The notes beneath the pieces are model-generated. The model did no database searches. It was given only the letters and a program-made list of their open reading frames with translations, and was not told where the DNA came from. From Nelumbo lutea (taxonomy: Eukaryota; Streptophyta; Magnoliopsida; Proteales; Nelumbonaceae), in the NCBI GenBank assembly GCA_022828595.1, contig JAKGHH010000001.1, positions 74,644,401-74,708,400 of the forward strand: 64,000 nt of DNA. The letters are read 5' to 3'. How positions within the stretch are numbered: position 1 is the first letter of the stretch; every line of letters begins with the position of its first letter. Position numbers and translations under genes: made by a program. Below, piece by piece: positions 31,092 through 42,274 of the stretch.

Positions 31092-31892
31092 GGTGTGGAC
31101 AGGATTGGTCCACGAGATGGTGTGGACCAGTCCCATCCACAATGAACTGAACACTACTTTCATCCCATGGCGTGGACCAAAATGGTCCATCCGCAAGATG
31201 AAAACAGTACCGAACAACACCTAAAATGTTGCAATCTTTTTTAGGAAAACAAAACCATACATCTTGACAAACCACCACCACCACCCCCATTAATTTATAA
31301 AAGATAAAGCTTCAATCCTTGCTTGTTTTCTTAAGAATTGGGTATTTGGGTTAGATGGTGGGTCATTAGAGAAAAGAGCTAACCCACCAAGGAATCTTAG
31401 ATATGATAAACTAGTTGGTAGCACAACATAGCCCCATAGATTCATAACCGTATTTGAGCCCATAAACCTTTTGTTAAAATGGCTACAACAAACTCTTCTT
31501 TTTGAATAAATTCACTATTAAATAATTAAAACTTTCAACAACCATTATTACTTGCGTAAAAACATGGGGGCCATTTGGTGTATGTTTGGTTCTACAGGTG
31601 TTTTGTGATAGGCATTTTGATCAACGTTGTCATGTCATCGCCAAAGCAACATTTTTTCTCATCATGTTCATTCATATGCATAGATATTCACAAAAGTTGG
31701 TCTTGATTTATATGCGCACCAACCATTAGGAGAAGTTTCATTTTAACACTTCCCCCAATGGTTGAGCATTTATTCACTATTCTGTTGACGTGACACTTAT
31801 TTGTCAATAAATGGTTTATCAAGTACTTTTCTCGGTTTTGAATACAAATCAAATACAAATGTTTATTTAATAAACAAAAGTTATACCAAATA

Positions 31893-32192
31893 CATACTTG
31901 GTTTGCAGTTGGAATGGAATTTAAATCGGAATTGACATTCCTTGGAATCATAACCATAATGGTATATTCTTATAGCTTATTTGGTTCAAATAGGAATCAA
32001 TTTTGGAAGTAGAATAAACTAGAATAAGATCTCAACCTCAAAAGATGAGAGAATGGCCATTTCCTCAAATGGGGGAATGCAATTCCATCAGAAAAGGGAA
32101 TGGGATTCCAATTCCACCCAACCAAACCATTGGAATTACCATTCCAGTTCTAATTCCAAACCACTATTCCCGTAAACCAAATAGGCCCATAA
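31893..32192. repeat. Possible miniature inverted-repeat element(s)
   Basis: TTATTTGGTTCAAATAGGAAT near 31978 is roughly inverse to ATTCCCGTAAACCAAATAGG near 32166. Many GGAAT/ATTCC words lie between. A second partial left end begins near 31896 (CTTGGTTTGCAG). The borders are not certain. Confidence 0.45.
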
Positions 32193-32589
32193 TTGAATGG
32201 AACTTGGATTCTCTCCCTTAGAGCACTCTCCACACAAATCCCACAACACATTGCAGCCACGGTGTTCCTAAGGCTTTGTTTGCCTACAAAGCAATTCCAT
32301 TTGCACTAATGCAAAAGTATGGGAATGTAAAAAGTTGAGTCCAAAATTTGGTTATAAGTTTTACTTGGTTTTGTTACTAGTGAATGATCCCATACTAAAT
32401 ACGAGGAATTAGTAATGTTAAATTTACATAATGGAATCAATGTTGTTAAATTTATTTTTATTAATACTTTAAATAATCATTAAAATTTTATAAAAATAAT
32501 TTTTCAATAATTATTAGAATATGAATAATTTTCTTTTGTTATGATACGTAGAAGGTTAATAATTAAGTGAGATTGATAGAATGTATGCA

Positions 32590-32613
32590 GAAGTGGTTGT
32601 GGATAACCACTTT
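32590..32613. repeat. Perfect 8-bp stem hairpin
   Basis: AAGTGGTT, a 6-base loop and AACCACTT near 32592-32613, just before the three-copy repeat. No known function. Confidence 0.6.
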
Positions 32614-32631
32614 TGCATATTTTTAGAAATG

Positions 32632-32930
32632 AATTGAAAATTGTGGGCTTTAGTAGCAACTTCTCAAAAAATGCCACATGTCTAACTTTCCAGAAAAATG
32701 AAAAGGCTATGTGTCTGAATGGTGAGAAGTTGTAGCCTATTAGTGGGTTGTGGGTTTTAACAAGATTTTTTCATAAATTGCCACGTGTATTGTTTTCTAG
32801 AAAAATGAAAAGGCCACTTATTTGAATGGTGATATTGGGTTGTGAACTTTAATAGCAACTTCTCAAAAAAATGCAATGTGTCTAAATTTGAAAAAGCTAC
32901 GTGTCTGAATGGTGGGGGTTGTAGCCTTAA
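32632..32930. repeat. Three imperfect tandem copies of a ~100-bp unit
   Basis: Units near 32632, 32743 and 32837 each contain TTGTGGG(C/T)TTTA, a TGCCACRTGT-like word, AGAAAAATGAAAAGGC and GTCTGAATGGTG. The copies differ by small deletions. Confidence 0.75.
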
Positions 32931-33844
32931 AACCTTCCTTTAATATATATATATAAAATTAGGTTAGCAGTAATTATAATTACAATATTTAAAAATGTAA
33001 ATAACAATATTTTAATAAATTACTACAAATACATTAAAAATAATGTATTTAATAATTAATAGTAATATAATAAATATTAATTAATTTTTAACTATAATAA
33101 ATTACATTTAACAACATTTTTAACAGTAGTGTATTTATTACTTAACATTATTTTTAATAAGTATAGTATTTTTAAATAATTAACAATATTTATTAAAAAT
33201 AATATTATTTAACAGTGCATCATAAAATAAAAATATTTATTAATTAAATAACAGTATAAAATAGTGCATCATACAACAATTAAAAGTAATTACTTTTTAA
33301 TAATTATAGTATTTTTAAAAAATAATAAATTTTTAGAACTTTATCTAAATTATTTTTAACAATAAGTATAATTTAAGCCATAAATAACATAAAATTACAT
33401 TTAACAACAATTAATTAACACTAATATATATATATATATATATATATAAGAATCATCAGTTACCATTAATGTTTATTCAAAGTGGGCCCCTTAATAATTA
33501 CTGAATACGGTAATTATACCTTAAATAAGAATCAATATTTAATAATAGTAAGTAAAATTGTTAAGCCATATCATTAATGTTTATTCGTAATTTCAAAGTA
33601 TGAAATAACAATTCTATTATATAATAATTTACTTGGTTGGAAAATAATATTTTAAGTAATAAAAAATTAAAGTTAAATACTAAAATAATTTTTAATAATA
33701 ATAATAATAAGAATGGTTAAATTAAAGTAATAAATAGTTCAAATTCAATTTAATGACATGTATAATTTTACGGGTTTGACATATAAGGGTCAATTTATGT
33801 GGACCCGTAGAGTATATGAGTGTCTTAAAAAGGCAGTTTATAAT

Positions 33845-33931
33845 TCATTTTATTATTATTTTATTATTATTATATTATTATTGTTATTATTATTATTATT
33901 AGCAGTATTGTTATTGTTATTGTTATTGTTA

Positions 33932-33996
<65 letters not shown>
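33845..33996 (+). repeat. (TTA)n/(TTG)n microsatellite
   Basis: About 150 bp of TTA and TTG triplets. A shorter version lies at the matching place in the next large copy (35755-35805). Confidence 0.95.
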
Positions 33997-33997
<1 letters not shown>

Positions 33998-35295
33998 TTA
34001 GTTAATGAAATAGTTATTAAACAGTAATTAACAATAAATAACAGTAATTAAATTGTAAATAAATTATTTTTAAATTGTAATTAACAGTAATCATAATTAC
34101 AGTATTTTAAATTGTAAGTAATAGTATTTTGTTAATTACAGTATTTTAATAAATTGTTATAAATACAATAAAAATAATGTATTTATTACTTAACAGTGAT
34201 TATTTTTAAACTGTAATAATTTACATTTAACAACATTTAGTAACAATAATGTATTTATTACTTTACAGTATATTTAATAATTACAGTATTTCTAAATAAT
34301 TAACAATATTTATTAAACAACATAATTATTTAACAGTAATTAATCATTATATTTAACAGTAAGAAACGAAATCAAACTAATTAGAAGTCCAACCTGAAAA
34401 TCCATTATCATTAATTAACAGCATTAACAGTAATTATTTTTAAATTTAACACTAATTAAATTTTAAGATATTATTAATTAACAACAATTAACAGTAACTA
34501 AATTGTAACTAAATTATTTTTAAATTGAAATTAGTAGTAATTATAATTACAGTATTTTAAAATGTAATTAACATTATTATGAAAAATGTTAATTAATAGT
34601 ATTTTAAAATGCAATTAACATTACTACAGTATTTTAAATTGTAATTAGTAGTAATTAAATTATTTTTAAATTGTAATTATCAGTAATTATAATTACAATA
34701 TTTTAAAATGTAATTATATTTACAGTATTTTAAAATGTAAATAGCAGTATTTTGATAATTACAATATTTATTTTTGATAATTACAGTATTTTAATAACTT
34801 ACTATAAATGCATTAAAGATTATGTATTGAATAATTAACAGTGATATAATCAACAGTAATTATTTTTTAACTATAATAAATTACATTTAACAGCATTTTT
34901 TAACAGTAATGTATTTATTACTTAACATTATTTTTAATAATTACAGTATTTTTAAATAATTAACAATATTTATTAAAAATAGTATTATTTAACAGTGCAT
35001 CAGATAATATAAAATATTTATTAATTAAATAACAGTATAAAGTGCATCTTAAAACAATTAACAGTAATTATTTTTAGTTACCAGAAAATTGTATTTAATT
35101 AAAAATAATTAACAGTGCATCATACAACAATTAATAGTAGTTATTTTTTTAATAAATACAATATTTTTTAAAAAGTAATATACTTTTAGAACTTTAACTA
35201 AGTGATTTTTAACAGTAATTATAAATTAATATATAAATAACATAAAATTACATTTAAATAAATTTAACAATAATAATTAACAGTAATAAATTAAC

Positions 35296-35299
<4 letters not shown>

Positions 35300-35338
<39 letters not shown>
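35300..35338 (+). repeat. (TA)n microsatellite
   Basis: About 19 TA units, with a shorter TA run at the homologous spot in the previous copy (33424-33447). Confidence 0.95.
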
Positions 35339-35343
<5 letters not shown>

Positions 35344-37882
35344 ATCATCGGTTACCATTAATGTTTATTCATGTGGGTCCTTAATAATTACCGAATACAG
35401 TTGTTATACCTTAAATAAGAATCAATATTTAATAACAGTAACTAAAATTATTAAGCCAAATCATTAATGTTTATTCGTAATTGTAAAATATGAAATAACA
35501 ATTTTATTATATAATAATTTACTTGGTTGGAAAATAATATTTTAAGTAAATATTAAAATAATTACAAATTTAGTTAATATTATTACCCAATAACAAAAAA
35601 TTAAAGTTAAATACTAAAATAATTTTTAAAAATAATAAGAATGGTTAAATTAAAGTAATACACAGTTCAAATTAAATTTTACGGGTTTGACATATAAGGG
35701 TCAATTTATGTGGATCCGTAGAGTATATGAGTGTTTAAAAAGGCAGTTTATAATTCATTTTATTATTATATTATTATTATTGCTATTGTTGTTATTATTA
35801 TTATTAAGTTAATAAAGTAGTAATTAAACAGTAATTAATAATAATTATTTTTAATATGTTTTTAAATTTTAAGATAGTAATTAATAATACATAACAGTAC
35901 TTAAATTCTAAACAAATTATTTTTAAATTGTAATTAACAGTAATTATAATTACAGTATTTTAAAATGCAAGTAACAGTATTTTAATAAATTGCTATAAAT
36001 ACAATAAAAATAATTTATTTATTAATTTACAGTAATTATTTTTAAACTGTAATAAATTACATTTAACAACACTTATTAACAATAATGTATTTATTACTTA
36101 ACAGTATATTTAATAATTACAGTATTTCTAAATAATTAACAATATTTATTAAGAAACAGAATTATTTAACAGTTATTAATCACTGTATTTAACAGTAAGA
36201 AACGAAATCGGACTAATTAGAAGTCCAACCCGAAACCCATTATCAGTAATTAACAGCATTAACAGTAATTATTTTTAGATTGTTTTTAAATTTAACACTA
36301 ATTAAATTTTAAGATAGTATCAATTAAAAACAATTAACAGTAATTAAATTGTAACTAAATTATTTTTAAATTGTAATTAGCTGTAATTATAGGTACAGTA
36401 TTTTAAAATGTAATTAACATTATTATGAAAAATACAGTTAATATTTATGATAATTACAGTATTTTAATAAATTACTATAAATACATTAAAATTATTGTAT
36501 TTGTTAATTAACAGTATTTTTAAATAATAAACAATATTTATTAAAAACAATTATTATGATGTTTTTCTTAATTATCGTTATTTAATTATTATTACTAATT
36601 AATAGATGAAATTGATTAATTAAAAATCATTAATTACTATTACTTTAGTAATTATCAGTAATTAAATACTATGTCGAATTAATAAGTTCATATTTAATTA
36701 GACTGGTTTGAGTTGAATACAATTAAACCGGGTCTCATACTGAAATCATGGACCGGTCTACAACAGTATTTTAAATTAAATAAAATTGGACTATTTAGAA
36801 TCCCAACCCGAAAACCCGTTATCAGTAATTAACAGTAATTATTTTTAAATTGTTTATAAATTTAACAGTAATTTAATTTTAAGATAGTATTAATTAACAA
36901 CAATTAACAGTAATTAATTTGTAACAAAATATTATTTAAATTGTAATTAGCAGTAATTAAATTTTAAAAAAATATTATTTAAAAAATAAAACTAATATGG
37001 GTCTTGATAATTAATTATTAATGATACTTGGCTGAATACCATTGTATTAATTATTAATGGTATTTTAAATTGTAATTTACATTATTTTGATAAATATATT
37101 TAATATTTATAATAATTAACTGTAATTTAATAAATTACTATAAATACAAGAAAATTAATGTATTTATTAATTAACAGTATATTTAATAATTACAGTATTT
37201 GTAAATAATTAACAATAGTTATTAAAAAACAGAATTATATAACAGTACTTAATTAAGTCCAACCTGAAAACCCGTTATCAGTAATGAACAGTATTAATAG
37301 TGATTATTTTAAAATTGTTTTTAAATTTAACACTAATTAAATTTTAAGATAGTATTGATTAACAACAATTAATAGTAATTAAATTATAACTAAATTATTT
37401 TTAAATTATAATTAGCAGTATTTATAATTACAGTATTTTAAAATGTTACTAAAAGTATTATCAAAATTACAGTAAATATTTATGATAATTATAGTATTTT
37501 AATAAATTACTATAAATACATTAAAATTAATGTAGTTATTAATTAACAGTAATTAATTTTAAAATGTAATAAAACAACATGTATAAACAGTAATGTATTT
37601 ACTAATTAACAATATTTTTAAATAATAAACAATATTTATTAAAAAACAATTAATACCATTGCATCGCAAAGGATTAAGGCTTATTTTCAAATAAAGAATA
37701 ATGGAGCTGACACGTTGGATTATTTTATCCGAATTTATCCTTTAAAATTTTTGGAATGATCCGAATTTATCTTGGGGCTTGAGCAGAATGATCAAAATTG
37801 CTAGGCCGAATATGGATCAAAATTTGACCCAACCCGATGAGCCGATCTTATCATCTTCTTTACCCGAATATGGATCAAAATA

Positions 37883-38355
37883 CACTCGTTAGAGCGGTGA
37901 AAACAGTGGCCTTCGACAGGCAAAAAATGGGTGCTTGACCACCCATCAGATGTAAAAAATGTAAAATAACATCCGAAAATTTAAATTGAAAAATAAAAAA
38001 TGAAAGGAAACTAATTTTAATAGATATTGAAAATTTTCGTTCGCTTGTTAGAGGGATGAACACAGTAACCTTCGACAGGCCAAAAATGGGTGCTTTACCA
38101 CCCATTTCAACAAAATAAGATGTAAAAAATATAACATAACCTCAGAAAAATTAAATAGAAAAATAAAAATTGAAAGAAACTAATTTTAATACATATGGAA
38201 AATTTTCGTTTGCTCGTTAGAGAGACGAATACAGTGGCCTTCGATAGGCCAAATAAAGGTGGTTTACCACCCATTTCAACAAATAGTATGTAAAAAATAT
38301 AAAATAACCACAGATTAAATAAATGGAAAAATAAAAATTAAAGGAAAAGTGATTT
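37883..38355. repeat. Three tandem copies of a ~165-bp unit
   Basis: CTCGTTAGAG...ACAGTGGCCTTCGACAGGC begins at 37883 and recurs, with changes, at about 38044 and 38214. Each copy is followed by GGTG...ACCACCCAT, then an A-rich stretch ending GAAAATTTTCGT. Confidence 0.85.
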
Positions 38356-39120
38356 TAACACATGGACTGCCGACGAAGATTACCGTTGACCACAAAAAAA
38401 ATAAAAATAAAAAAATAACAGTTTGTGTTCTTTTACAGACAGAGGAGAAAGTAGTAGATCGCAATTGGTAGGCAATGGTTTCTAAACAATATGAAAATTT
38501 AAATAACAACTAACTACAAAACTTAAATTGCAATGGTTAAGTCTAAGTATTGATCAGAAATTAAACAGAGCAAACAGATTGAATATGAGATTGCATTCAA
38601 GTATGAATTAAACTGACCCAATTGATTCACATTCTCTAAGGTTCTAGGCTTGTATAAATTGCGTACTTTTGTGACTTGCAGAGTTGTACAGTTCCTTCGT
38701 TAGATTTCTCTAAAGTTCCAATGTAATCTGAATTTCAGACTTCCTTGCACAGTTTCATCCTTAGATTTCTCTCAGATTAATCTGAAGGTGAAAAAGCATT
38801 CAAGCATGAGTTTCTTGACGTTTAAATAGAAAGAAATATGGATTCTTAGGAGATGATTAATCAAATGAAGATTTCAAAAGTTGCAGTTCTCTGTGTAGAA
38901 ATTCTTCTATTTCAATTGGATGAATATCAATATTGTTCAGAGATGAAAAAATTATAGTTTCTATATTTTTAGCAAGGGATTGAGAGCAGGAGCCTTCCAC
39001 TTCTCACGTTATGAAAAAACACATGACTCTGCACAGGTGTTTGAATATAGGTGGGCCATGTGTTTGACTGGGAGGGGCTGGCTTAAAAGCTTTCCTTATA
39101 CATATATATATATATAGGGT
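38356..39120. other. No gene seen
   Basis: Moderately AT-rich DNA with several ATTTCTCT/TCTGAA words. No supported ORF, RNA or transposon end. It is bounded on the right by a short TA run. Confidence 0.45.
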
Positions 39121-39824
39121 GCCTTATCTTACACGAAATGGAATCTACTCGTTCCCACGTGAAAGCACCCCAGTAATTACTATTATAATAATTACGTAAT
39201 TACTGTTATTATTATAACAATAATAATAATAACAGTAATTACTGATTATTACAATAATTTAATAATTATTGATTATTACAGTAATTTAATAAATATATAA
39301 TTAGTGATTATAATTAATAATTACTGTTATTACAAATATTATTAATAACTAATATTTACTTTAAAATTATAAACACTGTTACTAGATTACTGATTATTAC
39401 AGTAATTTAATAAATATATAATTAGTGAATATAATTAATAATTACTGTTATTATAAATATTGTTAATAAATAGACATTTACTTTAATTTTACTTTAAATT
39501 AAAATTATAAATATTGTTATTAATAAATACTATTAATAAATTAAGTAATGTTATATTAAAAATAATTAAAGAGGTTATTAAAAGTATTGTTAATGATTAT
39601 TTAATAAAATATTATAATTACTATTACTAATAAATACTGTTAATTTAATTTAATTTTGGTAATTATTAATTTAATGAATATTGTTAAAAATCCTATTCAT
39701 AAATTTAATATTTACTATTATATTAAAAATAACTAAATAATATTATTAAAACTATCATTAATGATTATTTAATTAAATACTATAATTACTTATTATTATT
39801 GATAAATGTTGTTAATAACGTTCT
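39121..39824. repeat. AT-rich TAATTACTGTTATTA-type low-complexity block
   Basis: Degenerate direct repeats of ATAATTACTGTTATTA and TTAATAAATATATAATTAGTGA words (for example near 39290 and 39410). The composition is like that of 32940-37680, but without its long landmarks. Confidence 0.65.
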
Positions 39825-41125
39825 GACAACCGACGGTTCAACTGTCCAATTCGAACGGATGGCCCGTTCTAAGAACAAAAATTACAAGCAAAAAATTATG
39901 GAACCATTCTGGCCACCAGTTTTCAGGTCGACGGTTCGATCATCTGGTTTGAACAGATGATCCGTTATGACAACAAAAATTATAGGCAAAAAATTGAATT
40001 TGTGAGGTCCATTAAATAGTATCATACGTGTTATGTCATTCGAGCATATGACTCATACGACCCAAAAACGGAACCGTTCTGGCCACTGGTTTTGGGTCGA
40101 TGGTTCGATCATTTGGTTCAAACGGATGGCCCATTTTGACAACAAAAAATTATGGAACCATTCTGGCCACCGGTTTTTGGGTCGACGGTTCAACCGTTTG
40201 GTTCGAATGGATGACCCGTTTTGACAACAAAAAATTACAAGCAAAAAATTACAGAACCATTATGGCCACCTGTTTTTGGGTTAACGGTTCGATCATCTAG
40301 TTCGAACGAATGACCCATTCTGACAACAAAAAATACAGGCAAAAAATTGAGTGTGTGAGGTCCATTAAGTAGTATCATACGTGTTATGCCATTCGAGTGT
40401 ATGACTCATAACACCCGAAAAATGGAACCGTTATGGCCATCGATTTTCAGGCTGACGGTTCGACTGTCCGGTTCGAATGGATGACCCATTATGACAACAA
40501 AAATTAAAAAATAAAAAATGGCTAAAAACCATTGAATGGGTCAATGAGTTAACGGTTCGACCACTCAGGTCATTGGGTCGTTGACTGATTCAACGGTTTT
40601 TGGCCAGGGACCAGGATTGGGGTAAAACAGAACTAGTTGCCTGGACGATACCTAATTAAAAAAAAAATGGACGATCTGTTATGACAAAAAAAATTACAGG
40701 CAAAAAGTTGAGTGTTTGAGGTCCATTAAGCAGTACCATACGTGTTATGTCATTCGAGTGTGCGGCTCATACGACCTGAAGACGGAACCATTCTGGCCAC
40801 CGGTTTTTGGGTTGACGGTTTGACTTTTGGTTCGAATGGATGGCGTCTAACAACAAAAATAAAAAAAACCATTGAACGGGTCAACGGTTTGACAGCCTGG
40901 GTCAATGGGTCGTTGACCGATTTAATGATTTTTAGCTAGGGGCCAAGATTAGGATAAAACGGAACCGGTTTCTTGAATGGTTCCCAATGAAAAAAAAAAC
41001 AGCCAAAAATCATTGAATGGATCGACGATTCGACTACTTGAATCAATGGATCATTGATCGATTCAACGATTTTTTGCCAAAGACTGAATCAATAAGTCAA
41101 CGATTCCATTCCGGTCCATGCAAAG
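39825..41125 (+). repeat. GAACGGTTCGAC-rich repeat array, plus orientation
   Basis: Many partial copies of one long unit. Its parts are CGGAACCGTTCTGGCCACCG, GGTCGACGGTTCGA, GACAACAAAAATTACAGGCA and GAGGTCCATTAAGTAGTATC, plus a second part with CATTGAACGGGTCAACGG and AACGGTTTTTGGCCAGGGAC. Copies lie near 39840, 39930, 40075, 40160, 40260, 40430, 40780 and 40870. This is a non-coding relic of a transposon family also found at 59380-60970. Confidence 0.75.
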
Positions 41126-42120
41126 CAGGATCCCTCCACTAATTTTACATTGAGCTAATTTGATAGCTTATGCTGTCCATAATGCTCTCCCTGAACGTAA
41201 GTCCATATTGCAGTATAGCACCTAACTAAGTGCTGAAGGTATGTCTATACTCCATACAAAGTTACAAACTAACGAGTCACGTGGATAGAGCCAGCTAAAG
41301 TTTGTTTTTTTCCTTTAGCTGCCCATGTTCCACAGCCGGTATGTCGCACTTAATTGAATATGCTCCCCACACCAATCTAGAGCGTACAAATACAAATAAT
41401 TATTGTATTCCTTTCAAAGTATAAATACAAATATGTACAATATAAATATATATAAAATAATACAAAATACAAGATTTTGTATTCAACGTATTTATATTTA
41501 TACTCCTTTCAAACTGAGTTTTAATTATATAATATTATAATGCATGAAATTGCAAATGAGAATGTTGTAAAATTTGATGCATTTTTGCTTTAATTTGATT
41601 TTATTCTATTTTACTTCAGTTTTTATTTTATTTCATCTACCATGTAAATCTAATATATATATATATAAAAGATATTTTCTAATCCGGGGTCCTCCAGACT
41701 TGGTTGTGCTCGGCCTTGACAGCTTGGACTTCAAGTTAAAGCCTTTAAACATGGCCAAAACTTAGGCTGGTATTGATGTCGGACCCATGTTCATTCACAA
41801 TTCCACACCAATTAATGTTTTCAAAATTGAACCAAGTGCCTGCAATTATTAACATTGGATAAATTTCTGGTTCTCAAATATGATTTTCAGAAAAGAAATA
41901 AGAACAGGAAAAGAACGAGTTGACTCTAGCCAAAATTGATTGAATTGGGGTTGAATAATTGGTTATATATCTTCGTTACATATTCATATTTCTTGTGTCT
42001 CATGGTGGTGAGAAAACTTAAGCTGCCCACGTTTAACATTGGGCTCCCTACAGCTACAGGATAGTTCACAGAGACTCAAGTGTAACAGTACATTGTTCGA
42101 TGGATGGCTGGTTAGGTGAT
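41126..42120. other. No gene seen; one partial miniature element
   Basis: Intergenic. Around 41385-41515 there are ACAAATACAAATA words and CTCCTTTCAAACTGAG, the terminal sequence of the Tourist-like family found whole at 61654-61772, so a degraded member is likely. The rest shows nothing recognisable. Confidence 0.4.
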
Positions 42121-42274
42121 AAGGTTCAAAGTATCGATATGATACGCTTCGTATTGGGTATATCGTATTGTATCTTTTGGGGTCTAAAACACTTGTTTAT
42201 AGATGTTTCAGAATCCACTCATTTTTAATAAAAAAAAATATTCAAATATCTTCCCAAAAACCAAATTAAAAAAA

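Larger units (their letters stand above)
29480..31221. mobile_element. PIF/Harbinger-like transposon carrying a NAC gene fragment
   Basis: The ends GGGGTTGTTCAGTAGTG (29480) and, inverted, GGTGTTGTTCGGTACTG (31221) match at 14 of 17 bases. Both sides carry TAA (29477-29479 and 31222-31224), the 3-bp target of PIF/Harbinger elements. Subterminal GGTCCACACCA words occur repeatedly at the left end (29517-29655) and inverted at the right end (31090-31190). No transposase is seen. The centre holds three exons and two introns of a NAC gene, so this is a gene-capturing (Pack-type) element. Confidence 0.8.
32940..37680. repeat. AT-rich block with 1.8 to 1.9-kb tandem repeats
   Basis: More than 80 per cent A/T by eye, built from words such as TTAACAGTAATTATTTTTAAA. 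Long landmarks repeat in order: AGAATCATCRGTTACCATTA at 33449 and 35341; TCAATTTATGTGGA at 33790 and 35701; AAGAAACGAAATC near 34361 and 36197. This shows two copies with a period of about 1.84 to 1.91 kb. Shorter copies of the GTCCAACCTGAAAACCC landmark follow near 36790 and 37256. No coding region. Confidence 0.8.

Noticed and set aside
29427..31290. A larger miniature element ending near 31290
   Set aside because: AAACAAAACCATACATCTTGAC near 31247 resembles the right end at 29434, but the TAA-bounded Harbinger-type ends explain the segment better and the 130-bp element is complete by itself.
33758..34027. 89-codon plus-strand ORF with a long leucine run
   Set aside because: It is the translation of a TTA/TTG microsatellite. 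Its length comes only from the repeat.
32940..37680. Possible organellar insert
   Set aside because: The extreme AT content suggested organelle DNA, but there is no chloroplast or mitochondrial gene, and the tandem structure with microsatellites fits nuclear repeat DNA better.
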